DNA of 64,000 nt from Paraburkholderia silviterrae (lineage in GTDB: Bacteria > Pseudomonadota > Gammaproteobacteria > Burkholderiales > Burkholderiaceae), in the NCBI RefSeq assembly GCF_004353915.1, contig NZ_SMRP01000025.1, forward strand, positions 1 through 64,000, written 5' to 3'. Below are positions 17,044 through 25,717 of this stretch, piece by piece. Made by a program: the position numbers and the translations under genes. The notes under the pieces were generated by a model. The model worked only from the letters and a program-made list of their open reading frames with translations. It searched no databases and was not told where the DNA came from. Every line of letters begins with the position of its first letter. Position 1 is the first letter of the stretch.

Positions 17044-18432
17044 TTACAGCTCGATGCGCTTGATGTCGCCCACCACGAAGATGTACGACGCGGCGCCGAC
17101 CAGCGCGATCGTGCCGATGAACGCGAGCGCCCAGACGAACGAGCCCGTCGCGCCCACGATCAGCCCGACCACAAGCGGCGTGATGATGCCGGCGAGGTTG
17201 GCCGCCAGGTTGAAGATGCCGCCCGTGAGGCCCAGCATGCCGGCCGGCGCGATATCGGAAACGAGCGTCCAGCCGAGCGCGGCCATGCCCTGCGCGAAGA
17301 ACGCCACCGAGAGGATCGCGATCACGGCCACGTTGCTCTGGACGAAGTTCGCGAGAATGATGGTCGAGGCGAGCAGCAGCCCGGCGATGATCGGCAGCTT
17401 GCGCGCCACGTTGGCCGAGAGACCCCGGCGCAGCATCCAGTCCGAGAACGTGCCGCCGAACATCACGCCGATCGAAGCGGCAATGAACGGCATGATCGCG
17501 AAGAAGCCGATCTTGAGCCAGCCCATGTGGCGCTCGGTGGCGAGGTAGGTCGGGAACCACGTGAGGAAGAACACGAGCGTGGAGTTGCCCGCGAACTGGC
17601 CGAGGCAGATGCCCGCGAGCTGACGCTTGCGCAGCAGCTTGCCGGCCATGCGCCAGTCGAAGCCCTTTTTGCCTTCGCTTTTGCCTTCGCTCTTGCCATC
17701 GGCCGCTTGCGCCTTGTCCGCACCGGCCTTCGTGTCGTGCTTCGCGAGGCCGCCGCCCGCCTCGATATAGTCGAGCTCCGCGCGGTTGGCGCCCGGATGA
17801 TCGTGCGGCTCGCGGTAGAAGCACCACCAGACGAGGCCGAACACGATGCCCACGCCGCCCACCACGTAGAACAGCGAACGCCAGCCATAAGCGCCCATCA
17901 GCGCGAACAGGAAGGGGCTGAAGAACGCGAGGCCGACGTACTCGCCCACGGTGTACGTACCGGTCGCGAACGCGCGTTCCTGTTGCGGAAACCATGTCGC
18001 CACCACGCGGCTATTGGTGGGGAAGCACGGCGATTCGGCCACGCCGAGCCCCAGCCGGCACACGAGGAGCGCGCCCACGCTGCCGACGAACCCCTGCACG
18101 AGCGTGCACATCGACCACAGCGTCATGGCGAGGTAGTACGTGAGCTTGCTGCCGAAGCGGTCGAGAAACACGCCACCCGGAATCTGCGCAACCACGTAAC
18201 TCCACGAGAACGCCGAAAAGATCAGCCCCATGAGCGCCGCGTTGATGCCCAGCTCCCTGGTGAGCTGCGGCGCCGCGATGCCGAGCACCGTGCGGTCCAG
18301 ATAGTTGATCATCGTGCCGACGGCCAGCAGGCCGAGGATGCGATAACGCGCCTTCGAGCGCCGCAGCGCGCCTTCTGCGGGCGTCGCGGCAAGGGTAGGC
18401 GCGTCGCGCCCCGTCGATACGGGTGGTGCCAT
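17044..18432 (-). CDS. MFS transporter, anion:cation symporter type, probable quinate/shikimate (or related acid) importer
   Basis: 462 residues with twelve predicted membrane helices and the MFS loop motif between helices 2 and 3 (GGVFLDRFGSK). TMINYLDRTVLGIAAPQL and the AESPCFPTNSRVVATWFP segment are characteristic of the ACS subfamily (hexuronate, galactonate, glucarate, quinate importers). The central cytoplasmic loop is hydrophilic with a KSEGKSEGKK repeat. Substrate is inferred from neighbours: it lies 60 bases downstream of the QsuD-like dehydrogenase, same strand. The ribosome site AGGAG ends seven bases before the ATG at 18432. Confidence 0.88.
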   Translation of the reverse strand: MAPPVSTGRDAPTLAATPAEGALRRSKARYRILGLLAVGTMINYLDRTVLGIAAPQLTRELGINAALMGLIFSAFSWSYVVAQIPGGVFLDRFGSKLTYYLAMTLWSMCTLVQGFVGSVGALLVCRLGLGVAESPCFPTNSRVVATWFPQQERAFATGTYTVGEYVGLAFFSPFLFALMGAYGWRSLFYVVGGVGIVFGLVWWCFYREPHDHPGANRAELDYIEAGGGLAKHDTKAGADKAQAADGKSEGKSEGKKGFDWRMAGKLLRKRQLAGICLGQFAGNSTLVFFLTWFPTYLATERHMGWLKIGFFAIMPFIAASIGVMFGGTFSDWMLRRGLSANVARKLPIIAGLLLASTIILANFVQSNVAVIAILSVAFFAQGMAALGWTLVSDIAPAGMLGLTGGIFNLAANLAGIITPLVVGLIVGATGSFVWALAFIGTIALVGAASYIFVVGDIKRIEL

Positions 18433-18441
18433 GTCTCTCTC

Positions 18442-18473
18442 CTGACTTCCTGACTTCCTGACTTCCTGACTGA
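18442..18473 (-). repeat. 8-bp tandem repeats in the MFS gene leader, carrying repeated Shine-Dalgarno-like cores
   Basis: Three perfect copies and one partial copy of CTGACTTC (plus strand). On the transcribed strand each reads GAAGTCAG, and each junction makes CAGGAAG, that is, an AGGA core. The array ends directly before the functional AGGAG of the MFS transporter start at 18432. Confidence 0.92.
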
Positions 18474-18492
18474 TTCTGGCCGAAACGGCTAT

Positions 18493-19380
18493 TTATTCGC
18501 CGGCGTCCTGCGCCAGCATCGATTGCAGATGCGCATACATGCGCTCGGCGTCCGGCTCGAGGCCGGTGAAGAGCCGGAATGCATCCACGGCCTGATAGAC
18601 CGCCATCCCGCCGCCGCTCAAGATGCGGCAGCCGCGCGCTTGCGCTGCCTCGAGCAGCGCGGTGCGGATCGGGAAATAGACGATGTCGGCCACCCACAGG
18701 CGCTCATGCAGATACTCGGCGGGCAGCGGCAAGCCGGGCAGCTTCGCCATGCCGGTGGGCGTGGCGTGAATGAGGCCCGTGGCGGCGGCCAGCGTTGCCT
18801 GCAAGTCGCCGCCCGCGCTCACGCGCGCCGCGGGAAAACGCGCCTGCAATTCGTCGGCGAGCGCCTGGGCACGCGGTGGGTCCACGTCGAACAGCGTGAG
18901 TGCATGTGCACCCATCTGCAGCGCGGCATGCGCAACCGCCGCGCCCGCGCCGCCCGCACCCAGCTGCACGACCGATTCGAGCGACACGTCGGGCAGGCCG
19001 CGCTTGAACGCGCTGGCGAACCCAGACCAGTCGGTGTTGTGGCCGATGCGCTTGCCATCGCGGAACAGCACCGTGTTCACGGCGCCCAGCGCCCGCGCGT
19101 CGTCCGAAAGTTCGTCGAGCAAGGGAATCACGGCCTGCTTGCACGGATAGGTGATGTTCAGGCCGTCGAAGCCCATGCGCTGCGCCGCGAGCAGCAACTC
19201 GGGCAGCGCGTCGACGGCGAGGCCGAGCGCATCGAGGTCGATACGCCGGTACACATAGTTGAAGTCGAGCTCGCGCCCTTCCTTCTCGTGCATTGCGGGC
19301 GTGAGCGAGCCGCCGATACCCTTGCCGATCAGCCCGCACAGGAACGAGCGCGGCTTCGTTGCGGTGTTTTGCTGGCTCAT
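18493..19380 (-). CDS. Quinate/shikimate dehydrogenase (QsuD/YdiB-like AroE family)
   Basis: 295 residues. N-terminal substrate domain with GGSLTPAMHE, GLNITYPCKQAV (catalytic Lys) and IGHNTDWSGF (catalytic Asp). Rossmann domain from ~130 (QLGAGGAGAAVAHA). The second strand ends in LFDVD: an acidic residue there favours NAD+ over NADP+, as in catabolic enzymes such as Corynebacterium QsuD, whose wording is very close (TPAMHE, YRRID, MAVYQAVDAFRLFTGLEPD). It would oxidise quinate to 3-dehydroquinate and/or shikimate to 3-dehydroshikimate. Its ATG overlaps the aroQ TGA (ATGA). Not the housekeeping biosynthetic aroE, judging by context. Confidence 0.88.
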   Translation of the reverse strand: MSQQNTATKPRSFLCGLIGKGIGGSLTPAMHEKEGRELDFNYVYRRIDLDALGLAVDALPELLLAAQRMGFDGLNITYPCKQAVIPLLDELSDDARALGAVNTVLFRDGKRIGHNTDWSGFASAFKRGLPDVSLESVVQLGAGGAGAAVAHAALQMGAHALTLFDVDPPRAQALADELQARFPAARVSAGGDLQATLAAATGLIHATPTGMAKLPGLPLPAEYLHERLWVADIVYFPIRTALLEAAQARGCRILSGGGMAVYQAVDAFRLFTGLEPDAERMYAHLQSMLAQDAGE

Positions 19381-19832
19381 TTCGACACCTTCCCTGCCAG
19401 CAGCGTGGCCATGCGTTCGAGCGCGAGCACATAGCCCTGGGTGCCGCAGCCAACGATGATGCCCTCGGCGACAGGCGAAACGAACGAATGGTGCCGGAAC
19501 GCCTCGCGCTTGTGGACGTTCGAAATATGGACCTCGATCACGGGCTTGGCGATGGCCGAAAGCGCATCGGCAATGGCCACTGAAGTGTGCGTGTAGGCGG
19601 CCGGATTGATGACGATGCCGTCGACGCGCGTACGCGCTTCGTGCAGCCAGTCGATCAGCTGATGCTCGGCGTTCGACTGGCGGAAGTCGACTTCGAGCCG
19701 CAGCCGCTCTGCAGCTTCGCGGCACAGGCGCGCCACGTCGTCCAGCGTTTCGGACCCATATACCGCGGGTTCCCGCGTTCCCAGCAGATTCAGATTCGGC
19801 CCGTTCAGGACCAGTACCGACGGCAATTGCAT
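19377..19832 (-). CDS. aroQ: Type II 3-dehydroquinate dehydratase
   Basis: 151 residues, normal length for the dodecameric type II enzyme. Motifs: VLVLNGPNLNLLGTREP, FRQSNAEHQLIDWLHEA, IVINPAAYTHTSVAI, PVIEVHISNVHKREAFRHHSFVS with the active-site Tyr, Asn and His residues. It interconverts 3-dehydroquinate and 3-dehydroshikimate; here, in the catabolic direction, it feeds QuiC. The start at 19832 has GGAG eight bases upstream; the open frame to 19895 is not needed. First gene of the aroQ-qsuD-MFS-tetR run. Confidence 0.95.
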   Translation of the reverse strand: MQLPSVLVLNGPNLNLLGTREPAVYGSETLDDVARLCREAAERLRLEVDFRQSNAEHQLIDWLHEARTRVDGIVINPAAYTHTSVAIADALSAIAKPVIEVHISNVHKREAFRHHSFVSPVAEGIIVGCGTQGYVLALERMATLLAGKVSK

Positions 19833-20157
19833 CAGGCGCTCCACATTACGTAACAACTCGAAAACGACGCGACAACTACGTTTCAGGCGCGGCATTTGCG
19901 GCGCATTTGCCCTGCACCGCGGCCAATGCGCTCACCCCACGCATGGCCGCCAGTGTGCCGCGCACGCACGCTCAGGTCACCCTGGGGTTTCCGAGAATTT
20001 GTACTAACTAGTTAGTTTTATTATCCTTGCAACACTCCGGCGGCGCTTGCGTGTTCAGCTTGCTTTCCCGCTGAACGCACAGCGCGTGTCCCACCGGCAC
20101 ACGCAAGCCTGCGCCGCCGGCCCACTGGTTATCGCTCAACCGTTGCCGCGCCACGCC
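19833..20157. other. Divergent promoter region between aroQ and quiC
   Basis: About 325 bases without a gene. It holds the perfect palindrome at 20003-20016 in an AT-rich pocket (GTACTAACTAGTTAGTTTTA) and otherwise GC-rich sequence. Open frames entering it (aroQ to 19895, quiC to 20047 via TTG) lack family support. Confidence 0.7.
20003..20016. promoter_or_regulatory. Perfect palindrome, candidate operator for the TetR regulator
   Basis: ACTAACTAGTTAGT is its own reverse complement over 14 bases and lies between the divergent aroQ and quiC starts (171 and 142 bases away). Length and symmetry suit a TetR dimer; the only TetR gene nearby is at 16134-16808. Binding is inferred. Confidence 0.65.
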
Positions 20158-22131
20158 ATGTCCAAGCCGCCTCTAGCTTCAGCTCTCGCCCCGTTGTCCC
20201 GCTCGATCGCGACCGTCTCGATCAGCGGCACGCTCGCGGAAAAACTCGCCGCGATCAGCGCCGCGGGTTTCGCGGGGGTGGAGATCTTCGAAAACGATCT
20301 GCTCTATTTCGAAGGCTCGCCCGCCGACGTGCGCCGCATGGCCGCCGACCTTGGCCTTGCCATCGTGCTGTACCAGCCGTTTCGCGACTTCGAGGGCGTG
20401 AGCGTCGGGCGGCTGGCCCGCAATCTCGAGCGCGTGAAGCGCAAGTTCGAGTTGATGCACGAGCTGGGCACGGACCGCCTGCTGGTGTGCAGCAGCGTCT
20501 CGCCCGACACGATCGACGACGACGCGCTCGCCATCGATCAACTGGGCGAGCTCGCGCAAGCCGCCGCACGGGCTGGCGTGGTGACGTGCTACGAAGCGCT
20601 GGCCTGGGGCCGCCACGTGCGCACGTACCGCCACGCCTGGAAGCTCGTGAACGCCGTGAATCACCCGAACCTCACGCTCGCGCTCGACAGCTTCCACACG
20701 CTCTCGCTCGACGACACGCCCGATGCGATCGCTACGATTCCGGGCGAGCGCATCGGTTTCGTGCAGATCGCCGACGCGCCGAAGCTGAACATGGACGTGC
20801 TCGAATGGAGCCGCCATTACCGCTGCTTTCCGGGCCAGGGCGACTTCGCGCTCGCGGACTTCACGGCGCAGGTCGTGAAAAGCGGCTATACGGGCCCGCT
20901 CTCGCTGGAAATCTTCAACGACGGCTTTCGCGGCGCACCGCCCGCTGCCACCGCGGCGGACGGCAATCGCTCGCTGCTGCTGCTGCAAGAGTTGACACGC
21001 GAAGCGTTGACGCGCGAAGTGCCTGGCAGTACCAACGCGCAAACCGCGCCGCTCTACAACCCGCCTGCCGCGCCGGCTCACGCGGGATGGCAATTCCTCG
21101 AGTTCGCAGTGGACGACGCCGCGCGGCAGCGCGTAGCCAACTGGCTCGAAAAGCTCCATTTCCGCCGCGCGGGGCAGCACCGCTCGAAGGACGTGACGCT
21201 CTACCAGCACGGCTCGGCGGCCATCGTGCTGAACGCCGAGCCCGATTCGTTCGCCGATGCGTTCTTCCAGCGCCACGGGCTTTCGCTGTGCGCTTCCGCC
21301 TTGCGCGTGGACGACGCGCGTCTCGCGCTCGAACGCGCGGCGGGTTTCGGCTATCAGCCGTTCTCGGGCCGCCTCGGTCCCAACGAGCGCGTGGTGCCGG
21401 CCGTCCAGGCACCGGACGGCAGTCTTAACTATTTCGTTAACGAACAACCGGGCGAGCCGACGCTCTTCGAAGCCGACTTCGTGCTCACCGATGTGGACGG
21501 CCCCACGGAGGTCGGCCCCATCACGGGCATCGATCACGTGAGCCTTTCGCTGCCGGCCGGTTCGTTCGATGCATGGGTGCTGTTCCTGAAAGCGGTGTTC
21601 GGCTTGCAGGCGAGCGCCGCCGTCCTGCTGCCCGATCCCTACGGCCTCGTGCGCAGCCGTGCGCTCTTCAGCGCCGACCGCGGCCTGCGCATGGTGCTCA
21701 ACGCCTCGGTCGACCCGCACACCGCCACCGCCGAGAGCGTGCGCGCCTATCACGGCACCGGCCTGAATCACGTGGCGTTCGGCACCGGCGACATCTTCCG
21801 CGCCGTCACGGAATTCGAGGCGGCGGGTGTGCCGTTGCTGCGCGTGCCGGCCAACTACTACGACGATCTCGATGTTCGCCACGCACTGTCCGCCGAGTTC
21901 CTCGACGCACTGCGCCAGCACAACCTCCTCTACGACCGCGACGAACAAGGCGGCGAGTTCCTGCACGCCTACACCGAAACGCTCGACCAGCGCTTCTTCC
22001 TGGAACTGGTGGAGCGGCGCGGCGGCTACGACGGCTATGGCGCGCCGAACGCCGCGGTGCGCCTCGCCGCGCAAGCACGCCAGCGCTCGCGCGCCGAGCG
22101 TCAGGACGACGAACAAGACAAGAGCCTATAA
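20158..22131 (+). CDS. quiC: 3-Dehydroshikimate dehydratase, QuiC1-type TIM-barrel/VOC fusion
   Basis: 657 residues from the ATG at 20158 (MSKPPLASALAPLSRSIATVS); the frame is open further to a TTG at 20047. Residues 1-290: AP-endonuclease-2-like TIM barrel (GFAGVEIFENDLLYF, LALDSFHTLS, GFVQIADAP, LSLEIFNDGFR) with the usual metal-binding Glu/Asp/His/Glu set. Residues ~310-640: two vicinal-oxygen-chelate modules like 4-hydroxyphenylpyruvate dioxygenase (ITGIDHVSLSLP, GTGLNHVAFGTGDI, EFLHAYTETLDQRFFLELVERRGGYDGYGAPNAA). This fusion is the QuiC1 dehydratase of Pseudomonas, turning 3-dehydroshikimate into protocatechuate. It is often labelled sugar-phosphate isomerase/HPPD. Divergent from aroQ; a porin follows on the same strand. 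Confidence 0.9.
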   Translation: MSKPPLASALAPLSRSIATVSISGTLAEKLAAISAAGFAGVEIFENDLLYFEGSPADVRRMAADLGLAIVLYQPFRDFEGVSVGRLARNLERVKRKFELMHELGTDRLLVCSSVSPDTIDDDALAIDQLGELAQAAARAGVVTCYEALAWGRHVRTYRHAWKLVNAVNHPNLTLALDSFHTLSLDDTPDAIATIPGERIGFVQIADAPKLNMDVLEWSRHYRCFPGQGDFALADFTAQVVKSGYTGPLSLEIFNDGFRGAPPAATAADGNRSLLLLQELTREALTREVPGSTNAQTAPLYNPPAAPAHAGWQFLEFAVDDAARQRVANWLEKLHFRRAGQHRSKDVTLYQHGSAAIVLNAEPDSFADAFFQRHGLSLCASALRVDDARLALERAAGFGYQPFSGRLGPNERVVPAVQAPDGSLNYFVNEQPGEPTLFEADFVLTDVDGPTEVGPITGIDHVSLSLPAGSFDAWVLFLKAVFGLQASAAVLLPDPYGLVRSRALFSADRGLRMVLNASVDPHTATAESVRAYHGTGLNHVAFGTGDIFRAVTEFEAAGVPLLRVPANYYDDLDVRHALSAEFLDALRQHNLLYDRDEQGGEFLHAYTETLDQRFFLELVERRGGYDGYGAPNAAVRLAAQARQRSRAERQDDEQDKSL

Positions 22132-22289
22132 GGGCCCCAGAAGCATCCCTGGCGATATCGACCGGGCAACGCGCAGCGACACGGAGCAGTCCGTGCCGCC
22201 CGCAGCGCGCGCTCGTGCAAAGCGCTGCGCCGATCAGCGATACGCCAGCAATCAATAAGCAATCCTGCAATTATTGGAGATTTACGACG

Positions 22290-23468
22290 ATGAAGAAGAC
22301 TGGCTTCGGCCCGGGTATTTTCATAGCCGCTGGCGCCGCATTGATCGCGGGCCCGGCGTTCGCGCAGTCCAGCGTCACGCTCTACGGCGCTGTCGACGAC
22401 GCAATTACTTACGTCAACAACCAGAACGGTCACTCGAACGTGTACCTGCGTCAGGGCAACGTCTATGCCTCGAAGTTCGGCCTGCAAGGCAAGGAAGACC
22501 TGGGCGGCGGCACGCTCGCGATCTTCGACCTGCAAAACGGCTTCGATCCGAATAGCGGAGCGCTCCAGACCAATGGTCTGATTTTCAACCGCCAGGCCTA
22601 TGTGGGTTTGCAGAACCTCAGCGTGGGCCAGCTCACGCTCGGCCGCCAATACACGCCCTACTACCAGTTCGTGGGCCCGCTCACGGGCAGCAACTGGCTC
22701 ACGGGCGCGACCGGCGCGCACCCCGGCGATATCGACGGGCTCGACACCACCGTGCGCATCAACAACTCGGCGATCTACACCTCGCCTAGCTGGTACGGCG
22801 TGCAGGCGAGCGCCATGTACGCGTTTGGCGGCATTGCGGGCAGCACCGGCAAGGGCCAGACATGGAGCACCGCGCTGCGTTATGCGAACGGCCCGGTCTC
22901 GCTCGCGGCAGGCTACCTGCGCATGGACAACGCAGCGCTCACGAGCGGCTTCGACACCTCCTCGACCGCGAGCTTCGGCAAGTCGTCGCTGAACACGGGC
23001 TATGTTTCGGCGCGCGCCGTGCAGCACGTGGCCGTGGCAGGCAACTACACGATCGGCAATGTGATGCTGGGCGCATCGTATTCCAACGTCGAATACCTCG
23101 CGGGCGGCAAGTCGCTGTTCGGCACCACGGCGGTCTTCAACACCTGGGCGGCGCTCGCCACCTATCGCTTCTCGCCCGCGTTCGACGTGGGCGGCGGCTT
23201 TGCCTACACGCTGGCCTCGAAGGCCAACGGCGTCACGAGTGCCGCGCGCTATCAGCAGGTCTCGCTCAAGGAGACGTATCACCTCTCCAAGAGGACCTCG
23301 CTTTACGCGCTGCAAGGCTATCAGCATGCGAGCGGCCAGACGCTCGGCGCGAGCGGCTCGGGCGATATCGTCGAAGCCAGCCCCTCGGTAGGCGACTCGC
23401 AAAACAGCACGCCGTCGAGCACGCACTCGCAGTTCGTCGGCATGGCGGGCATTGCGTTGCTGTTCTAG
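22290..23468 (+). CDS. Outer-membrane trimeric porin
   Basis: 392 residues. Cleavable signal peptide ~1-25 (FIAAGAALIAGPAFA|QSSVTLYG). Typical Burkholderiales 16-strand porin signatures: SSVTLYGAVDDAI, KFGLQGKEDLGGG, NRQAYVGLQN, LTLGRQYTP, ending in Phe (GIALLF) as needed for outer-membrane insertion. The ATG at 22290 is preceded by TTGGAGA. It lies 158 bases after quiC, so it may serve uptake of the same acid substrates; specificity is not readable from sequence. Confidence 0.92.
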   Translation: MKKTGFGPGIFIAAGAALIAGPAFAQSSVTLYGAVDDAITYVNNQNGHSNVYLRQGNVYASKFGLQGKEDLGGGTLAIFDLQNGFDPNSGALQTNGLIFNRQAYVGLQNLSVGQLTLGRQYTPYYQFVGPLTGSNWLTGATGAHPGDIDGLDTTVRINNSAIYTSPSWYGVQASAMYAFGGIAGSTGKGQTWSTALRYANGPVSLAAGYLRMDNAALTSGFDTSSTASFGKSSLNTGYVSARAVQHVAVAGNYTIGNVMLGASYSNVEYLAGGKSLFGTTAVFNTWAALATYRFSPAFDVGGGFAYTLASKANGVTSAARYQQVSLKETYHLSKRTSLYALQGYQHASGQTLGASGSGDIVEASPSVGDSQNSTPSSTHSQFVGMAGIALLF

Positions 23469-23802
23469 ACAGGCCGCCGAGGTGGGGCCGCTCGGGTCGG
23501 GCCTGACGAGGCGCAGCGCGGCCGACGAGATCCGGCCGCGCCTGACGTGTCAATCCGACGCAATTCGCCGCGCACCCGCGTCACACGGGCGCCGCGGCGC
23601 CGAAGCAGCCCGCCACTGTGTCATCCCGGCTACGGCGATTCGGCCATTGTGCGACACTGGCGCGTCTCGATCGAGCCGCCCCGGTTCTGGCGCGCCCGAC
23701 GCGCCCGCCGCCATCGGCGCCTTCGACTGGCGGCGTCATGGCAGATGACGCCTTCAAGGCGCAGCGCGCGAGGCTTACGAGCCCAACCCTCAGCGCACAT
23801 TC
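23469..23802. other. Intergenic region without recognised gene
   Basis: 334 GC-rich bases between the porin and the phosphate transporter. No frame here shows family motifs and no clear terminator or palindrome was found. It presumably holds the promoter of the downstream transporter. Confidence 0.5.
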
Positions 23803-25386
23803 ATGCCGGACGTCCCCTTATCCCAGCTACGCGCGGCGCAACCGCGCCGCCGCGGCCTCGCCGCCGCGCTCTTCTTCCTCGTCATCGCGGCGGGCGCGGC
23901 CTATGTCATCAATCATCTCGTCGTCGACCTGCGCACGGTGCAAGGCGTCTCCGCGCTGCCGTTCGTCCTGCTCGTCATCGCGCTCGTCATCGCGCTCGGC
24001 TTCGAGTTCGTGAACGGCTTTCACGACACCGCCAACGCCGTCGCCACAGTCATCTACACGAACTCGCTCGAACCGCACACCGCCGTGATCTGGTCGGGCG
24101 CATGGAATTTTCTCGGCGTGCTCGTCTCGAGCGGCGCGGTCGCGTTCGGCATCCTGCAACTGCTGCCCGTCGAGCTGATCCTCCAGGTGGGCAGCCACGC
24201 GGGTTTCGCCATGGTGTTCGCACTCCTGATCGCGGCCATCCTCTGGAATCTCGGCACCTGGTATCTCGGGCTACCTTCGTCGAGCTCGCATGCGCTGGTT
24301 GGCTCGATCATCGGCGTGGGCATCATGAACCAGTGGCTCAGCGGCCCCTCCGGAACCTCGGGCGTCGACTGGACCCAGGCGCTGGGCGTGGGCAAGGCCC
24401 TGCTGTTTTCGCCCGTGGTGGGCTTCGTGCTCTCCGCGCTCCTGCTGCTCGCGATGAAGCGCTTCGTGCATGCGCCGCGCCTCTACCGCGAGCCTGAGCC
24501 GGACAAACCGCCGCCGCTCTGGATCCGCGCGCTGCTCATTCTCACCTGCACGGGCGTCTCGTTCGCGCACGGCTCCAACGACGGGCAGAAAGGCATGGGC
24601 CTCATCATGCTGATCCTGATTGGCGTGGTGCCCACCGCCTACGCGCTCAACAAGGCCGTCACGCCCGAGCAGACCGTGACGTTCGTGGCCGCCGCGCGCG
24701 CGGCTTCGACCACGCTCGCGCACTACGCGCTCGCCACGCCGCCCGACAATCCGCGCGCGGAAGTCGAGGCCTACGTCAGCACGCAGCGGCTGCAACCCGC
24801 CACGCTGCCCGCGCTGCGCGCGCTCACCGACACCATCGGCGACCAGGTGAGCCTCTCGGGCTCGATGGCGCAGGTGCCGCAAGCAATCGTCGACAACGTG
24901 CGCAACAACATGTACGTCGCCTCAGAGGCAATCCGGCTGATGGAGAAAGCGCATACGCCCGCCTTCTCCGCCGCCGACGCCGCCACGCTGGAGGACTTTC
25001 GCAAGCAGATGGACCACGCCACCAAGTTCATCCCCACGTGGGTCAAGGTGGCGGTGGCCATCGCGCTCGGGCTGGGGACGATGGTGGGCTGGAAGCGCGT
25101 CGTCGTGACCGTTGGCGAGAAGATCGGCAAGCAGCATCTGACCTATGGGCAGGGCGCCTCCGCCGAGGCCGTGGCCATGCTGACCATCGGCATGGCCGAC
25201 GTCTACGGCCTGCCCGTTTCGACCACCCATGTGCTGGCCTCGGGCGTGGCGGGCACCATGGCCGCCAATGGCTCGGGCCTGCAATGGTCGACCGTGCGCA
25301 ATCTCGCGCTCGCATGGCTGCTCACGCTGCCCGCCTCGATCGCGCTTGCCGCTCTTCTATTCTGGGTGTTTCGTCAGTTTTTCTGA
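23803..25386 (+). CDS. PiT-family inorganic phosphate transporter
   Basis: 527 residues. The two inverted PiT signature halves are present: GFEFVNGFHDTANAVATVIYT near the N-terminus with GLPSSSSHALVGSIIGVG, and SFAHGSNDGQKGMGLIML in the middle with ADVYGLPVSTTHVLASGVAG near the C-terminus. Ten or so membrane helices surround a hydrophilic central loop (~310-400). It imports phosphate, probably as metal-phosphate with H+, and resembles the low-affinity PitA/PitB type by length. It stands alone between two catabolic clusters; convergent with the badK remnant. Confidence 0.93.
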   Translation: MPDVPLSQLRAAQPRRRGLAAALFFLVIAAGAAYVINHLVVDLRTVQGVSALPFVLLVIALVIALGFEFVNGFHDTANAVATVIYTNSLEPHTAVIWSGAWNFLGVLVSSGAVAFGILQLLPVELILQVGSHAGFAMVFALLIAAILWNLGTWYLGLPSSSSHALVGSIIGVGIMNQWLSGPSGTSGVDWTQALGVGKALLFSPVVGFVLSALLLLAMKRFVHAPRLYREPEPDKPPPLWIRALLILTCTGVSFAHGSNDGQKGMGLIMLILIGVVPTAYALNKAVTPEQTVTFVAAARAASTTLAHYALATPPDNPRAEVEAYVSTQRLQPATLPALRALTDTIGDQVSLSGSMAQVPQAIVDNVRNNMYVASEAIRLMEKAHTPAFSAADAATLEDFRKQMDHATKFIPTWVKVAVAIALGLGTMVGWKRVVVTVGEKIGKQHLTYGQGASAEAVAMLTIGMADVYGLPVSTTHVLASGVAGTMAANGSGLQWSTVRNLALAWLLTLPASIALAALLFWVFRQFF

Positions 25387-25416
25387 GCGAATTCCCGGCT
25401 ACACGCGGCGCATGAA

Positions 25417-25687
25417 TCAGCGATGCGTGAACACCGGGTCGCGCTTCTCGCGGAAGGCCGCCATGCCTTCCTTCGCATCCTCGCTCGCAAACCGCGCCCG
25501 CCGCGAACGCCTTCTCACTGCCGCCGATGACGATCGCACCAATGCTCTCGTCGGCGTCAAAACGTAGTAGCGCTTCGCCCAGCGCGTCCATCAGCGCATC
25601 GTCGAGGGCATTCGGCTGCTTGGGCCGATTGAGCGCGATCGTGCCTACCCGCCCTTCCACGCCGGTCAAAACCGGTTGCCCCTCCAT
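25417..25687 (-). pseudogene. badK: badK remnant: cyclohex-1-ene-1-carboxyl-CoA hydratase with large internal deletion
   Basis: A strong ribosome site (AGGAGGAG) and ATG at 25687 open an enoyl-CoA hydratase N-terminus (GRVGTIALNRPKQPNALDDALMDALGEAL, then IGAIVIGGSEKAFAAGA). The reading then jumps, in a different frame, straight to the family's C-terminal end (RFASEDAKEGMAAFREKRDPVFTHR, stop at 25417). The whole middle, including the oxyanion-hole and catalytic Glu region, is missing: about 560-580 bases compared with a ~258-residue crotonase. The junction lies near 25494-25502 in a GCGGGCGC run. As it follows aliA and the set matches Rhodopseudomonas badHI-aliBA-badK, it is almost certainly former badK. 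Confidence 0.87.
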
Positions 25688-25717
25688 CTTCGTTGCTCCT
25701 CCTGGCGTTTAAATTAA

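Noticed and set aside
18493..19380. Housekeeping biosynthetic aroE
   Set aside because: Operonic with aroQ and an importer, divergent to quiC, QsuD-like wording and an NAD-type strand-2 Asp point to catabolism.
20179..22116. 645-residue minus-strand frame
   Set aside because: Antisense shadow of quiC with no family motifs.
20158..22131. Plain 4-hydroxyphenylpyruvate dioxygenase
   Set aside because: The VOC part is preceded by a complete TIM-barrel dehydratase domain and sits with quinate/shikimate genes, so QuiC1 fits better.
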